Translations under genes and position numbers: made by a program | In this document: piece by piece, positions 38,143 through 48,122 of the stretch | Layout of the letters: the number at the start of each line of letters is the position of its first letter | Numbering within the stretch: position 1 is the first letter of the stretch | DNA from: Acetobacteraceae bacterium | Lineage (GTDB): Bacteria; Pseudomonadota; Alphaproteobacteria; Acetobacterales; Acetobacteraceae | Length of the DNA stretch: 64,000 nt | Assembly: GCA_039613835.1 (NCBI GenBank) | Contig: CP154827.1 | Span: 466,501 to 530,500 of the forward strand | Reading direction: 5' to 3' | The notes under the pieces: generated by a model | Told to the model about the DNA's origin: nothing | Databases searched by the model: none | The model's input: only the letters and a program-made list of their open reading frames with translations

Positions 38143-38836
38143 ATGCTCAAATCCATACATGTCGTGCGTCGCGCCGTGTCTTCTGGGGGGCGCGCGTGTG
38201 GCACAGGCTGCCGCATCTCCCCCGACGGACCCACGCTCAATCTGGACCATTCAGGCTGAGAATGACGCCGTCTCCGCCCTTAAAGGCACGTCCGACCAAT
38301 ATTACACTTCCGGCCTGCGGGTGAACTGGACGTCAGGCACGGACCAGCTGCCGCGATTTTTCTCCCGCATCAACCGCGCTTTGCTGGGTGACGGAGTGCA
38401 AAGGATGAGTGCCGGCGTCCAGCAACTTATCTTCACGCTCAGCAACACACAGGCGGCAACCTCCCTCGCGGGTGACCGGCCTTATGCCGGTGTGCTGCTC
38501 GGCACGCTGAACCTAATTAATGACACGGATCTGTCGCGCTCCGTCGTCGGGACACAATTAGGCGTCATGGGCCCCGCCGCGGGTGGCAGGCAGATGCAGA
38601 ATGGCTTTCACAGCGTCATTGGTGATTCGCCGAACCGGGGTTGGGACCATCAATTGCGTAATCAGCCCGTCTTTCAGGTTCAGGGCGGACGCATCTGGCG
38701 TTTTCCGCTCATCAAGGTGGCGGGTATCGAGACGGATATCATGCCCGCTATTTCCGCGGCGATGGGTGATCACCGGATTTATGGCGGTGGGGCCGCGATA
38801 TTGCGGATCGGACAGGGGCTAGACAGCGATTTCGGC
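38143..38836 (+). pseudogene. Truncated lpxR-like lipid A deacylase gene
   Basis: LpxR/DUF2219 proteins are outer-membrane beta-barrels that remove the 3'-acyloxyacyl group of lipid A. About 220 residues are recognisable: WTIQAENDAVSALKG, SDQYYTSGLRVNWTS, GDRPYAGVLLGTLNL and the strand YGGGAAILRIGQGLDSDFG. The protein then breaks off, missing roughly the last third. The signal peptide is also split: MLKSIHVVRRAV starts at 38143, while LLGGARVAQAAA continues in another frame, so one base is lost or gained near 38180. Beyond 38836 the plus-strand frame only reads the antisense of the next pseudogene. Confidence 0.75.
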
Positions 38837-39624
38837 AATGCGGAGGAGGGACATCGGGTCATGCCCGTGCTCGGGATAGGTGGCGACAGCGAAATTCATA
38901 TCCGGCGCATATTTAATGTCACCGATCTGAACCGGGCGGGACATGATATTGCGCAATGTGGAGATGTGGAGATCGATGATGATGCGGTTATCACCAGGCA
39001 GCGTGACGAGAATAAAATTCCCCCCCCCGCCGAAATGGCCGATCAAGGCATAATGCGTGCCGCTCTGAGCGATCCGCACCGCCAGCTTGTCGATGATCTG
39101 ATTGGCGACATCCCAGCCATAAAGCTGGTTGATGTGGTCAAGGCTCCCGAGAGAAACGCGAATGACGGAGAAGCTGCGACGGCGCGGCAAGTGCCGTTCG
39201 CCATCTATCTGCTGACGGATAAAGTCGAGGCATTCTGACCGTCCCGGCAGGGATTTTACGGAGAGAGATGGATGCGGCGGGGCGAAAATCGTTGAAAAAT
39301 AAGGCAGGATTTTCCTCAAGCGGGAGAGTGTTTCCTCAGGCGAAGATTTCAGATGGCCGAACTGCGTCACAACATATGATCTGTCATCATATCACCCAAA
39401 GACTGTCGCCACCCTCGTTTCAGCGATTTCAATATGCGCGGCGTGATCACGCAAAGAGGGCATCACGCTTTCAACGGAGGGCAGGTCCACGCGGCCCCGT
39501 GCGATGACCCGTACCGGGTGTTTTTATCGTTGAGCGTCAAAAGGACGAGGCGGTCCGCGCCGAGCAGGTGCCGAGACATGTCCAATATCGACTCTTCGGT
39601 TTGGTGCGACGGAAGATTCGACAT
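38819..39624 (-). pseudogene. Decayed GAF-GGDEF-type signalling gene
   Basis: Starting at ATG 39624, the frame reads a GAF-like segment (HLLGADRLVLLTLNDKNTR), shifts by one base near 39490-39498 into LPSVESVMPSLRDHAAH, then meets TGA at 39392-39394. The following frame continues to a diguanylate-cyclase-like domain (FSVIRVSLGSLDHINQLYG, ATYPEHGHDPMSLLRIAEIA). The signature loop reads FGGGGNF instead of GGDEF, so even before breakage it could not make cyclic di-GMP. The domain stops at the position of the usual A-D-x-A-L-Y motif, where the lpxR-like remnant begins on the other strand. Confidence 0.75.
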
Positions 39625-39733
39625 TTTTGAAATCCATCTTTCATCACCGGCATCGCGGCGCGATCAGGCCGAGGCCGTGTAATGTAGCGTTAAATGCGCC
39701 CAGTTCACCTATCAGGGGACTGTATAACCTATT

Positions 39734-41845
39734 TTAACCAGATGCGAGCAAATCCAAAGGCTGGTCACCATTAAATATGCGTGTAAGTAACCTGTATTGA
39801 TCATTGTCATCTGTAACGCCCGATTGTGTTTTCCGCCAGTAGGCGTCACTGAGTTGACGCGCGATTTCCAGTATCTTCTCCAGCGGGACTCCATTTAACA
39901 AGCGGGGGTCCGGCAGTCCGGTCTGACGTCGCCCGGCAACATCACCGCCGCCGCGCAATCGATGATCCTCCTCCGCGATGAGAAAGCCGTCTTCCGTCTG
40001 TTTCAGCAGGGTAAGGCGTTGCTGGGCGTTGAAAGACGTCGTCTTGTCAAAAAGCAGCAGACAATATGACCGCTTATGTCCTCGCCCGACACGGCCGCGC
40101 AACTGGTGCAACTGGGCCAGGCCGAACCGCTCCGCATGTTCAATCACCATGACGGAAGCTTGCGGGACATCCACGCCAACCTCAATCACGGTCGTTGCAA
40201 CGAGGATTTTATACAGCCCCTCCCGAAATTGCTGCAAAATCGCCTGGCGCGTCGCACTGTCCTGACGCCCATGCACCACAGCGACTTTTCCGGGAAAGAA
40301 ACGCTCAAGACTTTCATAGCGCGCCTCCGCCGCGGCGAGGTCCAGTTTCTCACTTTCCTCTATCAGAGGGCAGACCCAGTAAATCTGAGCCTGTTCCGAG
40401 ATTTTGCGCCCGATCGCATGATAAACCTCGTTTATGCTGCTGAGGGGATGTAGGGATGTCTGGATGGGCAGGCGTCCCTTCGGTTTTTCATCAATACGGC
40501 TTACTGCAAGCTCCCCCCAACGTGTCAGAAGAAGCGTGCGGGGGATCGGGGTGGCCGTCATGACGAGCATATTGACGTTCTCGCCCTTATTGCTCAATTT
40601 CACGCGCTGCGTGACGCCGAAGCGATGTTGCTCATCAATGACGCAAAGGCCAAGCTTCGCAAACGCCACCCCATCCTGAAACAAAGCGTGCGTGCCAATC
40701 ACAATGCAGGCGGACCCATCAGCAATGGCCGCCAGCGCCTCACGCCGCGCCTTCCCTTTGACATTGCCGGATAAAAAGACGGTCTTGACCGGTGAGAGGG
40801 CGGAGATCGTCGTGAAATGCTGTCGCGCCAGGAGTTCAGTCGGCGCCATCATCGCGGCCTGCATATCCGCTTCCACAGCATGGAGCATGGCCATCAGCGC
40901 AACGATCGTCTTGCCGGACCCCACATCCCCCTGAAGAAGGCGAAGCATCGGGCTGGGCTGGGTCAGATCCGCAGTGATTTCATGAATGACGCGTTGCTGG
41001 GCAGATGTCAGATCATGGCCGAAGCGGCTGAGCGCTTCTTTTTGCAGGCGGACCGTGCCGATTAATGCACTGCCCGTCTGCTGCCGAAGCCGCATGCGCG
41101 TTGCACCCAGCGCAAGTTGGTCATGAAAAAGCCGGTCACAGGCAAGCCGCTCCCGCGCGCCACGTTGCAGGTCCTGCCATTCACTTTCATGACCAGGCTT
41201 GATCACGCGGTCCGGGGCATGGAGGGTGATGAGGGCGTCTTTGAAGTGCGGCCATTTCTGTGTGCACAACAGCGCCGGGTCCAGCCATTCAGGCAGAGGG
41301 GGAAGGGTGGCAAGAGCGGCGGAGACAGCGCGGCGCATGGTCGAGGTGAATAACCCGGCCGTTAAAGGCCAGATAGGCTCAATTGCCGGGATCATATGCC
41401 GACGTTCCGCCGGGACGAGGTAATCAGGTTGCGGCATGGTCAGCCGGCCATGATAAAGCTCCACAATGCCCGAGACGGCGATAGACTGCCCGATGGCAAG
41501 ATTGCGGATAAAAGCGGAATTGAAAAAGACGAGGTCAATTTCAGCATTTTCATCCCGCAGAAAGATGTGGGAGGGTTGGCGCGGTCTCGATGATCTCTCA
41601 ATGCGCGCGACACGACCTGTTGTCGTCACAATATCGCCCGCAAGGCAGGCTTCCGCCGCCTGCGCCAGCGGGACAGGATGGGCACGGTGAATATAACGGT
41701 CGGGCAGGGTCAGGAGGAGATCCATCACGCGTTGACCGCCCGCAACTTTCGTCAAAAGGGGCGCCGCGCGGGCCCCGACCCCCGGCAAAGAGAGGAGCGG
41801 GGCGTCAAGGGGCGCAAACATGTCTTCGGGTTCTGTCTCGTTCAT
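39734..41845 (-). CDS. recG: ATP-dependent DNA helicase RecG
   Basis: Branch-migrating helicase that remodels stalled forks and recombination intermediates. The 703-residue protein has the N-terminal wedge/OB domain (LSLPGVGARAAPLLTK, then GRVARIERSSRP), Walker A QGDVGSGKTIVAL, the DEQH box in CVIDEQHRFG, TATPIPRTL, and the late VGRGHKRSYCLLLF and GGGDVAGRRQTG motifs. ATG 41845 is preferred to the first in-frame start at 41899 because AGGTGA precedes it at good spacing. It is divergent from mfd. Confidence 0.95.
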   Translation of the reverse strand: MNETEPEDMFAPLDAPLLSLPGVGARAAPLLTKVAGGQRVMDLLLTLPDRYIHRAHPVPLAQAAEACLAGDIVTTTGRVARIERSSRPRQPSHIFLRDENAEIDLVFFNSAFIRNLAIGQSIAVSGIVELYHGRLTMPQPDYLVPAERRHMIPAIEPIWPLTAGLFTSTMRRAVSAALATLPPLPEWLDPALLCTQKWPHFKDALITLHAPDRVIKPGHESEWQDLQRGARERLACDRLFHDQLALGATRMRLRQQTGSALIGTVRLQKEALSRFGHDLTSAQQRVIHEITADLTQPSPMLRLLQGDVGSGKTIVALMAMLHAVEADMQAAMMAPTELLARQHFTTISALSPVKTVFLSGNVKGKARREALAAIADGSACIVIGTHALFQDGVAFAKLGLCVIDEQHRFGVTQRVKLSNKGENVNMLVMTATPIPRTLLLTRWGELAVSRIDEKPKGRLPIQTSLHPLSSINEVYHAIGRKISEQAQIYWVCPLIEESEKLDLAAAEARYESLERFFPGKVAVVHGRQDSATRQAILQQFREGLYKILVATTVIEVGVDVPQASVMVIEHAERFGLAQLHQLRGRVGRGHKRSYCLLLFDKTTSFNAQQRLTLLKQTEDGFLIAEEDHRLRGGGDVAGRRQTGLPDPRLLNGVPLEKILEIARQLSDAYWRKTQSGVTDDNDQYRLLTRIFNGDQPLDLLASG

Positions 41846-41970
41846 CCATTCACCTGACGGGCTGACACGACAACCCTCAACCGTTATAGGAAAACCCACA
41901 TGAACAACAAGACGTCTTCCTGAAGGGCGACAGAGTGACTTTATAGCTTGTGAGGTAAAAAGGCGTCATC

Positions 41971-44900
41971 GTGGGACAGACAGTTGATTATCCGACCCTT
42001 TGGGGTGTGCCGGACTCTTATGCCGCGTTTTTCCTTCGCACGCGGTTGAGTGAGCATAAGGGGACGCTTGTGCACATTGCCCGGGAAGACGCGGCAATCG
42101 CCGTCATTGGCGATGTGCTCAATTACCTTGAACCCACTTTGGAAATCCTGCGCTTCCCCGCCTGGGACTGCCTGCCTTATGACCGCGTCTCACCACACCC
42201 GGTGATTATTGCCGAGCGCGCCGATACTTTGTCCCGCCTTCTGGACGCGCCGAAGGGGCGACGCGTGGTGCTGACGACGGTGGCCGCTCTGGTGCAGCGC
42301 GTCACCCCGCGTGATGTGTTTCAGGGGCAGACGATGCGGATTTCCGTCGGAGAATCCTGTGATCCGGAAACACTGATCGCCCTCCTTACCGCGAGTGGCT
42401 ATAGCCGCACTGACACAGTCAGGGAGCCGGGTGAGTTCGCCAGTCGGGGGGGGATATTTGACCTTTTCCCCCCTTCCGAAGCCGCACCCCTGCGTATTGA
42501 TCTCTTCGGCGATGAAGTCGAAAATATCCGGCGTTTCGACGTCCAGACTCAAATCTCGACGACGCCGGTCAAAATTTTTGAATTACGGCCGGTGACGGAA
42601 TATATGCTGACGCCGGAGGCAGTCAGTCGCTTCCGCACCGGGTGGCGGGATGCTTTCGACCCTTCCTCAGTGCGTGACACCCTTTATGAGCATATTTCGG
42701 AAATGCGCCGCCATCCGGGTATTGAGCATCATCTGCCGCTCTTCTACCCGGAACTTGAGAACATCTTTGATTATATCCTGGATGCGGCTGTCAGCGCGGA
42801 TTATCAGCTTGAGGAAATCCTGCTCAACCGGCTGGAGATGATCAAGGACTATTACGCGGCGCGGCGGGAACTCGCTCATGAGGGCGAAGCGCTTTATCGC
42901 GCCCTGCCGCCCCATCGGCTTTATCTCGACCGCGCCGGTTGGGATGCCATGCTGAGCCGACAGAAATGCATCAAGATCAGCCCGTTTGCCAAACCGGATG
43001 TCGGGGTCGGGCTGGATGCCGGTGCGCGGGCGGGCCTTGTCTTCGCCCGTGGGAAAGATCAAACGCGGGAAGGCGTCTTTCAGGATCTGAAGCGTCAGGT
43101 GAAGGATTGGGCGGCACAGGGGCGGCGCGTTTACATCACGGCATGGTCAACCGGGTCCCGCACGCGGATTGCGGCGCTGCTTGATGATCATGGCCTGGCT
43201 TACGAGAATTTTGACCCATGGGCCGATGCGGCGGGCGTGGCGACCGGCATCGTCGGGTTGATTATCCTGGGGCTGGAGCGCGGCTTTATCGCGGACCGCG
43301 TGGTGTTCATCACCGAGCAGGATCTGTTGGGCGGACGCATCGCGTGCCCACCGCGTCGTAAGCGCAAGGCCGATCAGTTTATCTCAGAAGCTGCGGAGAT
43401 CAATGAGGGGGACCTCGTCGTCCATGCGGATTACGGCATCGGGCGTTATGAGGGGCTGGAAACCATCAGTGTCGGGATGGCGCCGCATGATTGCCTGCGT
43501 CTGCTCTACGACAATGACCAGAAACTTTACCTCCCGGTTGAGAATATTGAATTATTAAGCCGCTTCGGATCAGAGCAGAATGGCGTCGCCCTTGACCGCC
43601 TCGGCGGACCTGCCTGGCAGGCGCGTAAAGCGAAAATGAAGGAGCGCATCCGTGACATGGCGGCGGAGTTGATCCGTACGGCGGCTGGGCGATCCATCCG
43701 GGAAGCACCTAATCTGGCACCGCCGGAAGGGCTCTGGAACGAATTTTGCGCGGGTTTTCCGTTCATCGAGACGGATGATCAGACGCGGGCCATCAGTGAT
43801 GTGCTGGAGGATCTCACGTCAGGCAAGCCGATGGACCGCCTCATTTGCGGCGATGTCGGTTTCGGCAAGACGGAGGTCGCTATCCGTGCGGCGTTTATCG
43901 CGGCCATGTCCAGGGTGCAGGTGGCGGTCGTCGTGCCGACAACCTTGTTGGCGCAGCAGCATTATCGAAGCTTCACGTCGAGATTTTCAGGCTTTCCCAT
44001 TCAGATTGCCCAATTATCTCGATTGGTGAGTGCGGCAGAAGCCGCGCGGGTGCGGGAGGGGCTCGCGGCGGGCCGGGTGGATATTGTGATCGGCACCCAT
44101 GCGCTTCTGGCAAAAACGATCAAATTCGCCAATCTCGGCCTGCTGATTATTGATGAGGAACAGCATTTCGGCGTCGCGCACAAGGAACGCCTCAAAGCCC
44201 TGCGGGAGGATGTTCATGTGCTGACATTATCAGCCACGCCTCTCCCCCGCACATTGCAACTTGCCCTGACGGGCGTGCGGGAAATGAGCCTGATTGCGAC
44301 ACCCCCGACAGACCGCCTGGCCGTGCGCACTTTCATCACACCGTTCGACAGCGTGATGATCCGTAAGGCGATACAGCGTGAGCGGTTCCGTGGGGGGCAG
44401 ATTTTCTGCGTCGTGCCGCGCGTCGAGAATATGGAGCGCATGTCCGAAAGATTGCGGGAGATTGTCCAGGATGCCAAAATCGCGCAGGCCCATGGCCGCC
44501 TCGCCGCGACCGAACTTGAGCGCGTGATGACGGAATTTTCAGACGGGAAGCACGATATCCTGCTTTCGACCAACATTGTCGAAAGCGGCCTCGATATGCC
44601 CGCCGTGAATACGCTGATCATTCATCGTGCCGACATGTTCGGGTTGGGTCAGCTTTACCAGTTGCGCGGGCGTGTGGGGCGCGGCAAGCAAAGGGGTTAC
44701 GCTTATCTGACCTGGCCGCAAACGCACCCTCTCAGCCCGGCGGCGGAAAAACGACTTGAGATCATGCAGTCACTCGACAGTCTGGAGGCTGGCTTCACGC
44801 TGGCCGCGCATGACCTCGACCTGCGCGGTGCCGGTAATTTGCTGGGTGAGGAGCAATCCGGCCATATCAAAGAGGTTGGTATCGAGCTTTACCAGCAAAT

Positions 44901-45429
44901 GTTGGAGGATGCGGTGGGTGACCTCCGCCATACGGGCGAGGCGGTACGCGCGCGGGATGAGGATTGGACGCCCATCATCGTGCTCGGCCTTCCCGTTCTG
45001 ATCCCGGAAGATTACGTCAAGGACCTGCCCGTGCGTCTTGGCCTTTATCGCCGTATCGGCGTGCTAGAAGGTGAGGCGGAAGTTGATGCCATGCGCGCGG
45101 AGATGATTGATCGTTTTGGCCCGATCCCCCCGGAGGTTGAGAATCTCCTAAACGTGATCGAAATCAAGAAAGCCTGCCGTCGCGCGCGCGTGGAGCGGGT
45201 TGAAGTCGGGCCAAAAGGCATGGTCATCCAGTTCCGTAAGCAGCAATTCCCGAACCCGGACGGGTTGATGAAATGGATCGCGCGCAACGCGGCACAAGGC
45301 GTCAAACTCAGGGCGGATCACAAGCTGGCCATCGTGCGGGAGATGACAAACGCCCAGCGTATCGCCTACGCGCGGAAAGTCACCGCCGTCCTTGCCCGCA
45401 TGGCGGAGAAAAAAACGGGGGCACCGTGA
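41971..45429 (+). CDS. mfd: Transcription-repair coupling factor Mfd
   Basis: Removes RNA polymerase stalled at DNA lesions and recruits UvrA. The 1152-residue protein has the UvrB-homology region (FPAWDCLPYDRVSPHP, REPGEFASRGGIFDLFPP), the RNA-polymerase interaction domain (GDLVVHADYGIGRYEGLE), the RecG-like helicase with CGDVGFGKTEVA, the DEEQ box in LLIIDEEQHFG and SATPLPRTL, and the TRCF C-terminal domain. The start is GTG 41971 with AAAAAGGCG upstream. The 125 bases between recG and mfd hold no sdhE gene, which often sits here in related genomes. Confidence 0.96.
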   Translation: MGQTVDYPTLWGVPDSYAAFFLRTRLSEHKGTLVHIAREDAAIAVIGDVLNYLEPTLEILRFPAWDCLPYDRVSPHPVIIAERADTLSRLLDAPKGRRVVLTTVAALVQRVTPRDVFQGQTMRISVGESCDPETLIALLTASGYSRTDTVREPGEFASRGGIFDLFPPSEAAPLRIDLFGDEVENIRRFDVQTQISTTPVKIFELRPVTEYMLTPEAVSRFRTGWRDAFDPSSVRDTLYEHISEMRRHPGIEHHLPLFYPELENIFDYILDAAVSADYQLEEILLNRLEMIKDYYAARRELAHEGEALYRALPPHRLYLDRAGWDAMLSRQKCIKISPFAKPDVGVGLDAGARAGLVFARGKDQTREGVFQDLKRQVKDWAAQGRRVYITAWSTGSRTRIAALLDDHGLAYENFDPWADAAGVATGIVGLIILGLERGFIADRVVFITEQDLLGGRIACPPRRKRKADQFISEAAEINEGDLVVHADYGIGRYEGLETISVGMAPHDCLRLLYDNDQKLYLPVENIELLSRFGSEQNGVALDRLGGPAWQARKAKMKERIRDMAAELIRTAAGRSIREAPNLAPPEGLWNEFCAGFPFIETDDQTRAISDVLEDLTSGKPMDRLICGDVGFGKTEVAIRAAFIAAMSRVQVAVVVPTTLLAQQHYRSFTSRFSGFPIQIAQLSRLVSAAEAARVREGLAAGRVDIVIGTHALLAKTIKFANLGLLIIDEEQHFGVAHKERLKALREDVHVLTLSATPLPRTLQLALTGVREMSLIATPPTDRLAVRTFITPFDSVMIRKAIQRERFRGGQIFCVVPRVENMERMSERLREIVQDAKIAQAHGRLAATELERVMTEFSDGKHDILLSTNIVESGLDMPAVNTLIIHRADMFGLGQLYQLRGRVGRGKQRGYAYLTWPQTHPLSPAAEKRLEIMQSLDSLEAGFTLAAHDLDLRGAGNLLGEEQSGHIKEVGIELYQQMLEDAVGDLRHTGEAVRARDEDWTPIIVLGLPVLIPEDYVKDLPVRLGLYRRIGVLEGEAEVDAMRAEMIDRFGPIPPEVENLLNVIEIKKACRRARVERVEVGPKGMVIQFRKQQFPNPDGLMKWIARNAAQGVKLRADHKLAIVREMTNAQRIAYARKVTAVLARMAEKKTGAP

Positions 45430-45493
45430 TCGCCTTGAAACGCCCCGTCGGCGCGTCGTCCCATGAAGCGCAAAGCTTTCAATGCGTTGGAAT

Positions 45494-46178
45494 TCAACAG
45501 GTGCCAACGGTTTTTCCATCGCTTGAAGCGCAGAGCTTCTTCAAAATGTTGACAAAAGCAGTGGCGGCTTTGTTGGGTGCAGCATGTGTCGTCGCCATGG
45601 CAATGGTCGCGCGCGGCATTTCTCCCAGGATCGGGTGAAACGTCACGCCCTGCGTGTGGATCTGTTGCAGATAAGCTGGGATGATGGCCATATCGACCTG
45701 GCCGAGGCGCAATGACGCACAGAGTGCGGGCGTGTTACTCTTCTCCAGCGTCACGGTGACACCGAGCTTCTCACGCCGAAAAGCGGAAATCGCCGCCGGC
45801 ATCAAGGGAAGAAGCGAGACGCCGCCCGCCATACCCACCCGTAAATGACCCTGATCCCCGGCGCCAAGCGCACGGGCGAGTGTCTCGAATTCCTTCGCGA
45901 GGGAGAGAATGGCGCGCTCGTTCAACGAGGATGTTGCCAGCCGATGTCAGCGCCGCCCCGCGGCCCGAACGGTCAAAAATCCGCACGTCGAGATCATCTT
46001 CCAGCCTTTTGACCTGCTGGCTCAGAGGTGGTTGCGCCATATGCAACGCTTCCGCCGCCCGCGTGAAGGTTCCGTGATCCGCGATGGCGGTGAGAAAGCG
46101 CAGATGCCGTAATTCCACAGCCATATCCCCTACATATGGAAATTGGCTTGAATATATATTGGATATGTATCGGAGCAA
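45494..46178 (-). pseudogene. Broken LysR-type transcriptional regulator gene
   Basis: The N-terminal winged helix is intact: MAVELRHLRFLTAIADHGTF, AAEALHMAQPPLSQQVKRLE and a linker to LTSAGNILVERAR. A one-base shift near 45912 moves the rest (ILSLAKEFETLARALGAG, GHLRVGMAGGVSLLP) into another frame. The effector domain is also shortened: the first-lobe segment LRLGQVDMAI runs directly into the end of the second lobe, IPAYLQQIHTQGVTF, at about 45680-45690. Roughly 100 residues are lost. It is divergent from the broken pdc gene and was probably its regulator. Confidence 0.8.
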
Positions 46179-46220
46179 GGTCTAACGTTCCCGCGTGGCA
46201 ACGGTAAGGACTTTTTTACG

Positions 46221-47864
46221 ATGACGTATACAGTCGGCATGTATCTGGCGGCGCGCCTTGACCAGATCGGGGTGGAGCATCATTTTGCGGTCGCCGGGGA
46301 TTATAATCTCATCCTTCTCGATCAACTTCTCAGCCATGAAAATCTTAAGCAGCTTTATTGCTACAATGAGTTGAATTGCAGCTTTGCGGCGGAGGGTTAT
46401 GCACGGGTGCGCGGTGTGGCGGCGGCGGTTGTGACGTTCGGCGTCGGTGCCCTTTCCGCGACAAATGGCATTGCCGGGGCCTATGCGGAAAATTTGCCTG
46501 TCATCCTCATTTCCGGCGCGCCCAATTCCAATGATCAAGGCTGCGGACGCATCCTTCATCATACGATCGGCAAGACGGATTATAATTTCCAGCTTGAAAT
46601 GATGCGGCAGATTACCTGCGCAGCGGTCGAGATCAATGATGCTGCCACAGCGCCCGAAAAAATCGATTACGCCATTCGCACCGCTTTGGCGGAGCGCAAA
46701 CCCGCTTATATCAGCATTGCCTGTAACATCGCCGATGCACCCTGTCTGCGTCCCGGCCCGATGACGACACGCCACCCCTCCCTGAATTATGACAGGTCCA
46801 GCCTTACTGCCGCCCTCGACGCGTCGCTCGATTGGCTGGAGGGGCGTGAAAAACCCGTCATTATCGTCGGGAGTAAAATTCGCGCGGCGCAGGCCCAGAA
46901 GCCGGCTATCGCTCTGGCTGAAAAATTGGGGAGCCCCGTCGCTGTCATGGCGGCCGCCAAATCCTTCTTTCCGGAAACGCACCCTTCTTTCCGCGGTGTC
47001 TATTGGGGCCTCGTGAGTGATCCGGGCGTGGAGGAACTGATCAACACGTCGGATGCGGTGCTCTATCTCGCACCTGTCTTCAATGATTTCTCAACCGTCG
47101 GTTGGCACGCTATGCCGCACGGTGAACATGTGCTGGTCGCGGATCCTGATCGTGTGACTCTCTGTCAGACGAGCTATGACGGCTTCACACTCGCAGCCTA
47201 TCTTGAAGCCCTTACGACGCGTCTGGAGCAGAGGGGCGCCATTGCACCTCCCGCCGCACCGCGTTGCTTCAGCCCCGCACCCACCCCGACCGACGCGCCC
47301 CTCATCAATGATGAGATGACGCGCCAAATTCAGGAACTCATGACGTCCGGAGACGACGCTCTTCGCTGAGACGGGGATTCGTGATTCAATGCCATGCGCT
47401 TGAGCCTCCCTAAACATGCGCGACTGGAGCTTGAAATGCAGTGGGGCCATATTGGCTGGTCCATCCCCAGCATGTTCGGCAACGCGATCGGATCGCCGGG
47501 GGATCGTCATGTCGTTATGGTTGGAGACGGCTCCTTCCAGCTCACGGCGCAGGAAGTCTCCCAGATGATCCGTCACAAATTACCGCTCATTATCTTTCTT
47601 ATTAATAATCGCGGCTATGTCATTGAAATTGCGATCCATGACGGGCCGTATAATGTGATCAAAAATTGGGATTATGCCGGGTTGATGGATGTCTTCAATG
47701 CAGAGGACGGCCATGGTCTGAGCCTGCATGCAAAGACCGGGGCGGAGCTTAATACGGCGATTCGTCAGGCCCTCGCCAATAAGGAAGGCCCAACCCTCAT
47801 AGAATGCGCGCTTGACCAGAAAGACTGCACCAAAACGTTGCGGAAGTGGGGTTTGCAAGTCTAG
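46221..47864 (+). pseudogene. pdc: Inactivated pyruvate decarboxylase gene
   Basis: Thiamine-diphosphate enzyme converting pyruvate to acetaldehyde, with close patterns to Zymomonas PDC: MTYTVGMYLAARLDQIGVEH, the catalytic Glu in YCYNELNC, AENLPVILISGAPN, VFNDFSTVGW, and after the lesions the cofactor motif [11 protein letters not shown] ... INNRGY and [16 protein letters not shown]. The two halves are in the same frame but separated by TGA at 47367-47369 and 47382-47384. The pattern fits one extra base near 47364 and one missing G near 47374, with AETG in the middle frame, plus TGG to TGA at a conserved Trp (G-D-S-W-F-N). Three lesions in 20 bases argue for a true pseudogene of about 547 codons. 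Confidence 0.88.
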
Positions 47865-47934
47865 GGCACGAATGGGCGCCGCGCGCAATTATCGTAATTT
47901 TCTGCGGACCGTTAGGACCGGTCACGCGGTTGTA

Positions 47935-47955
47935 ACGCCCCGGTTTTAGGGGCGT
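47935..47955 (+). terminator. Hairpin downstream of the pdc remnant
   Basis: ACGCCCC (47935-47941) and GGGGCGT (47949-47955) form a perfect 7-base-pair stem with a 7-base loop GGTTTTA, 71 bases past the pdc stop. No T-run follows. The rest of the 258-base gap to cobT shows no gene. Confidence 0.4.
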
Positions 47956-48122
47956 CCAAACTCTTGCGGCCAGGGAAACGAATGAATAAATCATTTCAAT
48001 CCAGTCGCGTAAGTCACTGATATTAAGTTAATTTAAAGGTAAGGGTTTAAACGGGACGCCGTCTCGCGAGCTGGCTGTCATGCGGTGCGTTCCAGTCGTT
48101 ACCCTGTCCAGACGGTTGGGGG

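Noticed and set aside
38840..39238. C-terminal half of the plus-strand frame continuing from the lpxR-like gene
   Set aside because: Past 38836 it only reads the antisense of the GGDEF-like remnant and has no beta-barrel pattern.
46182..46982. 266-codon minus-strand open frame inside pdc
   Set aside because: Antisense of the well-conserved PDC N-terminal half and overlapping its start; no family resemblance.
47367..47384. TGA codons in pdc read as selenocysteine or tryptophan
   Set aside because: The first TGA lies in out-of-frame sequence, not at a Cys or Trp site; TGA ends many other genes in the window, so recoding is not needed.
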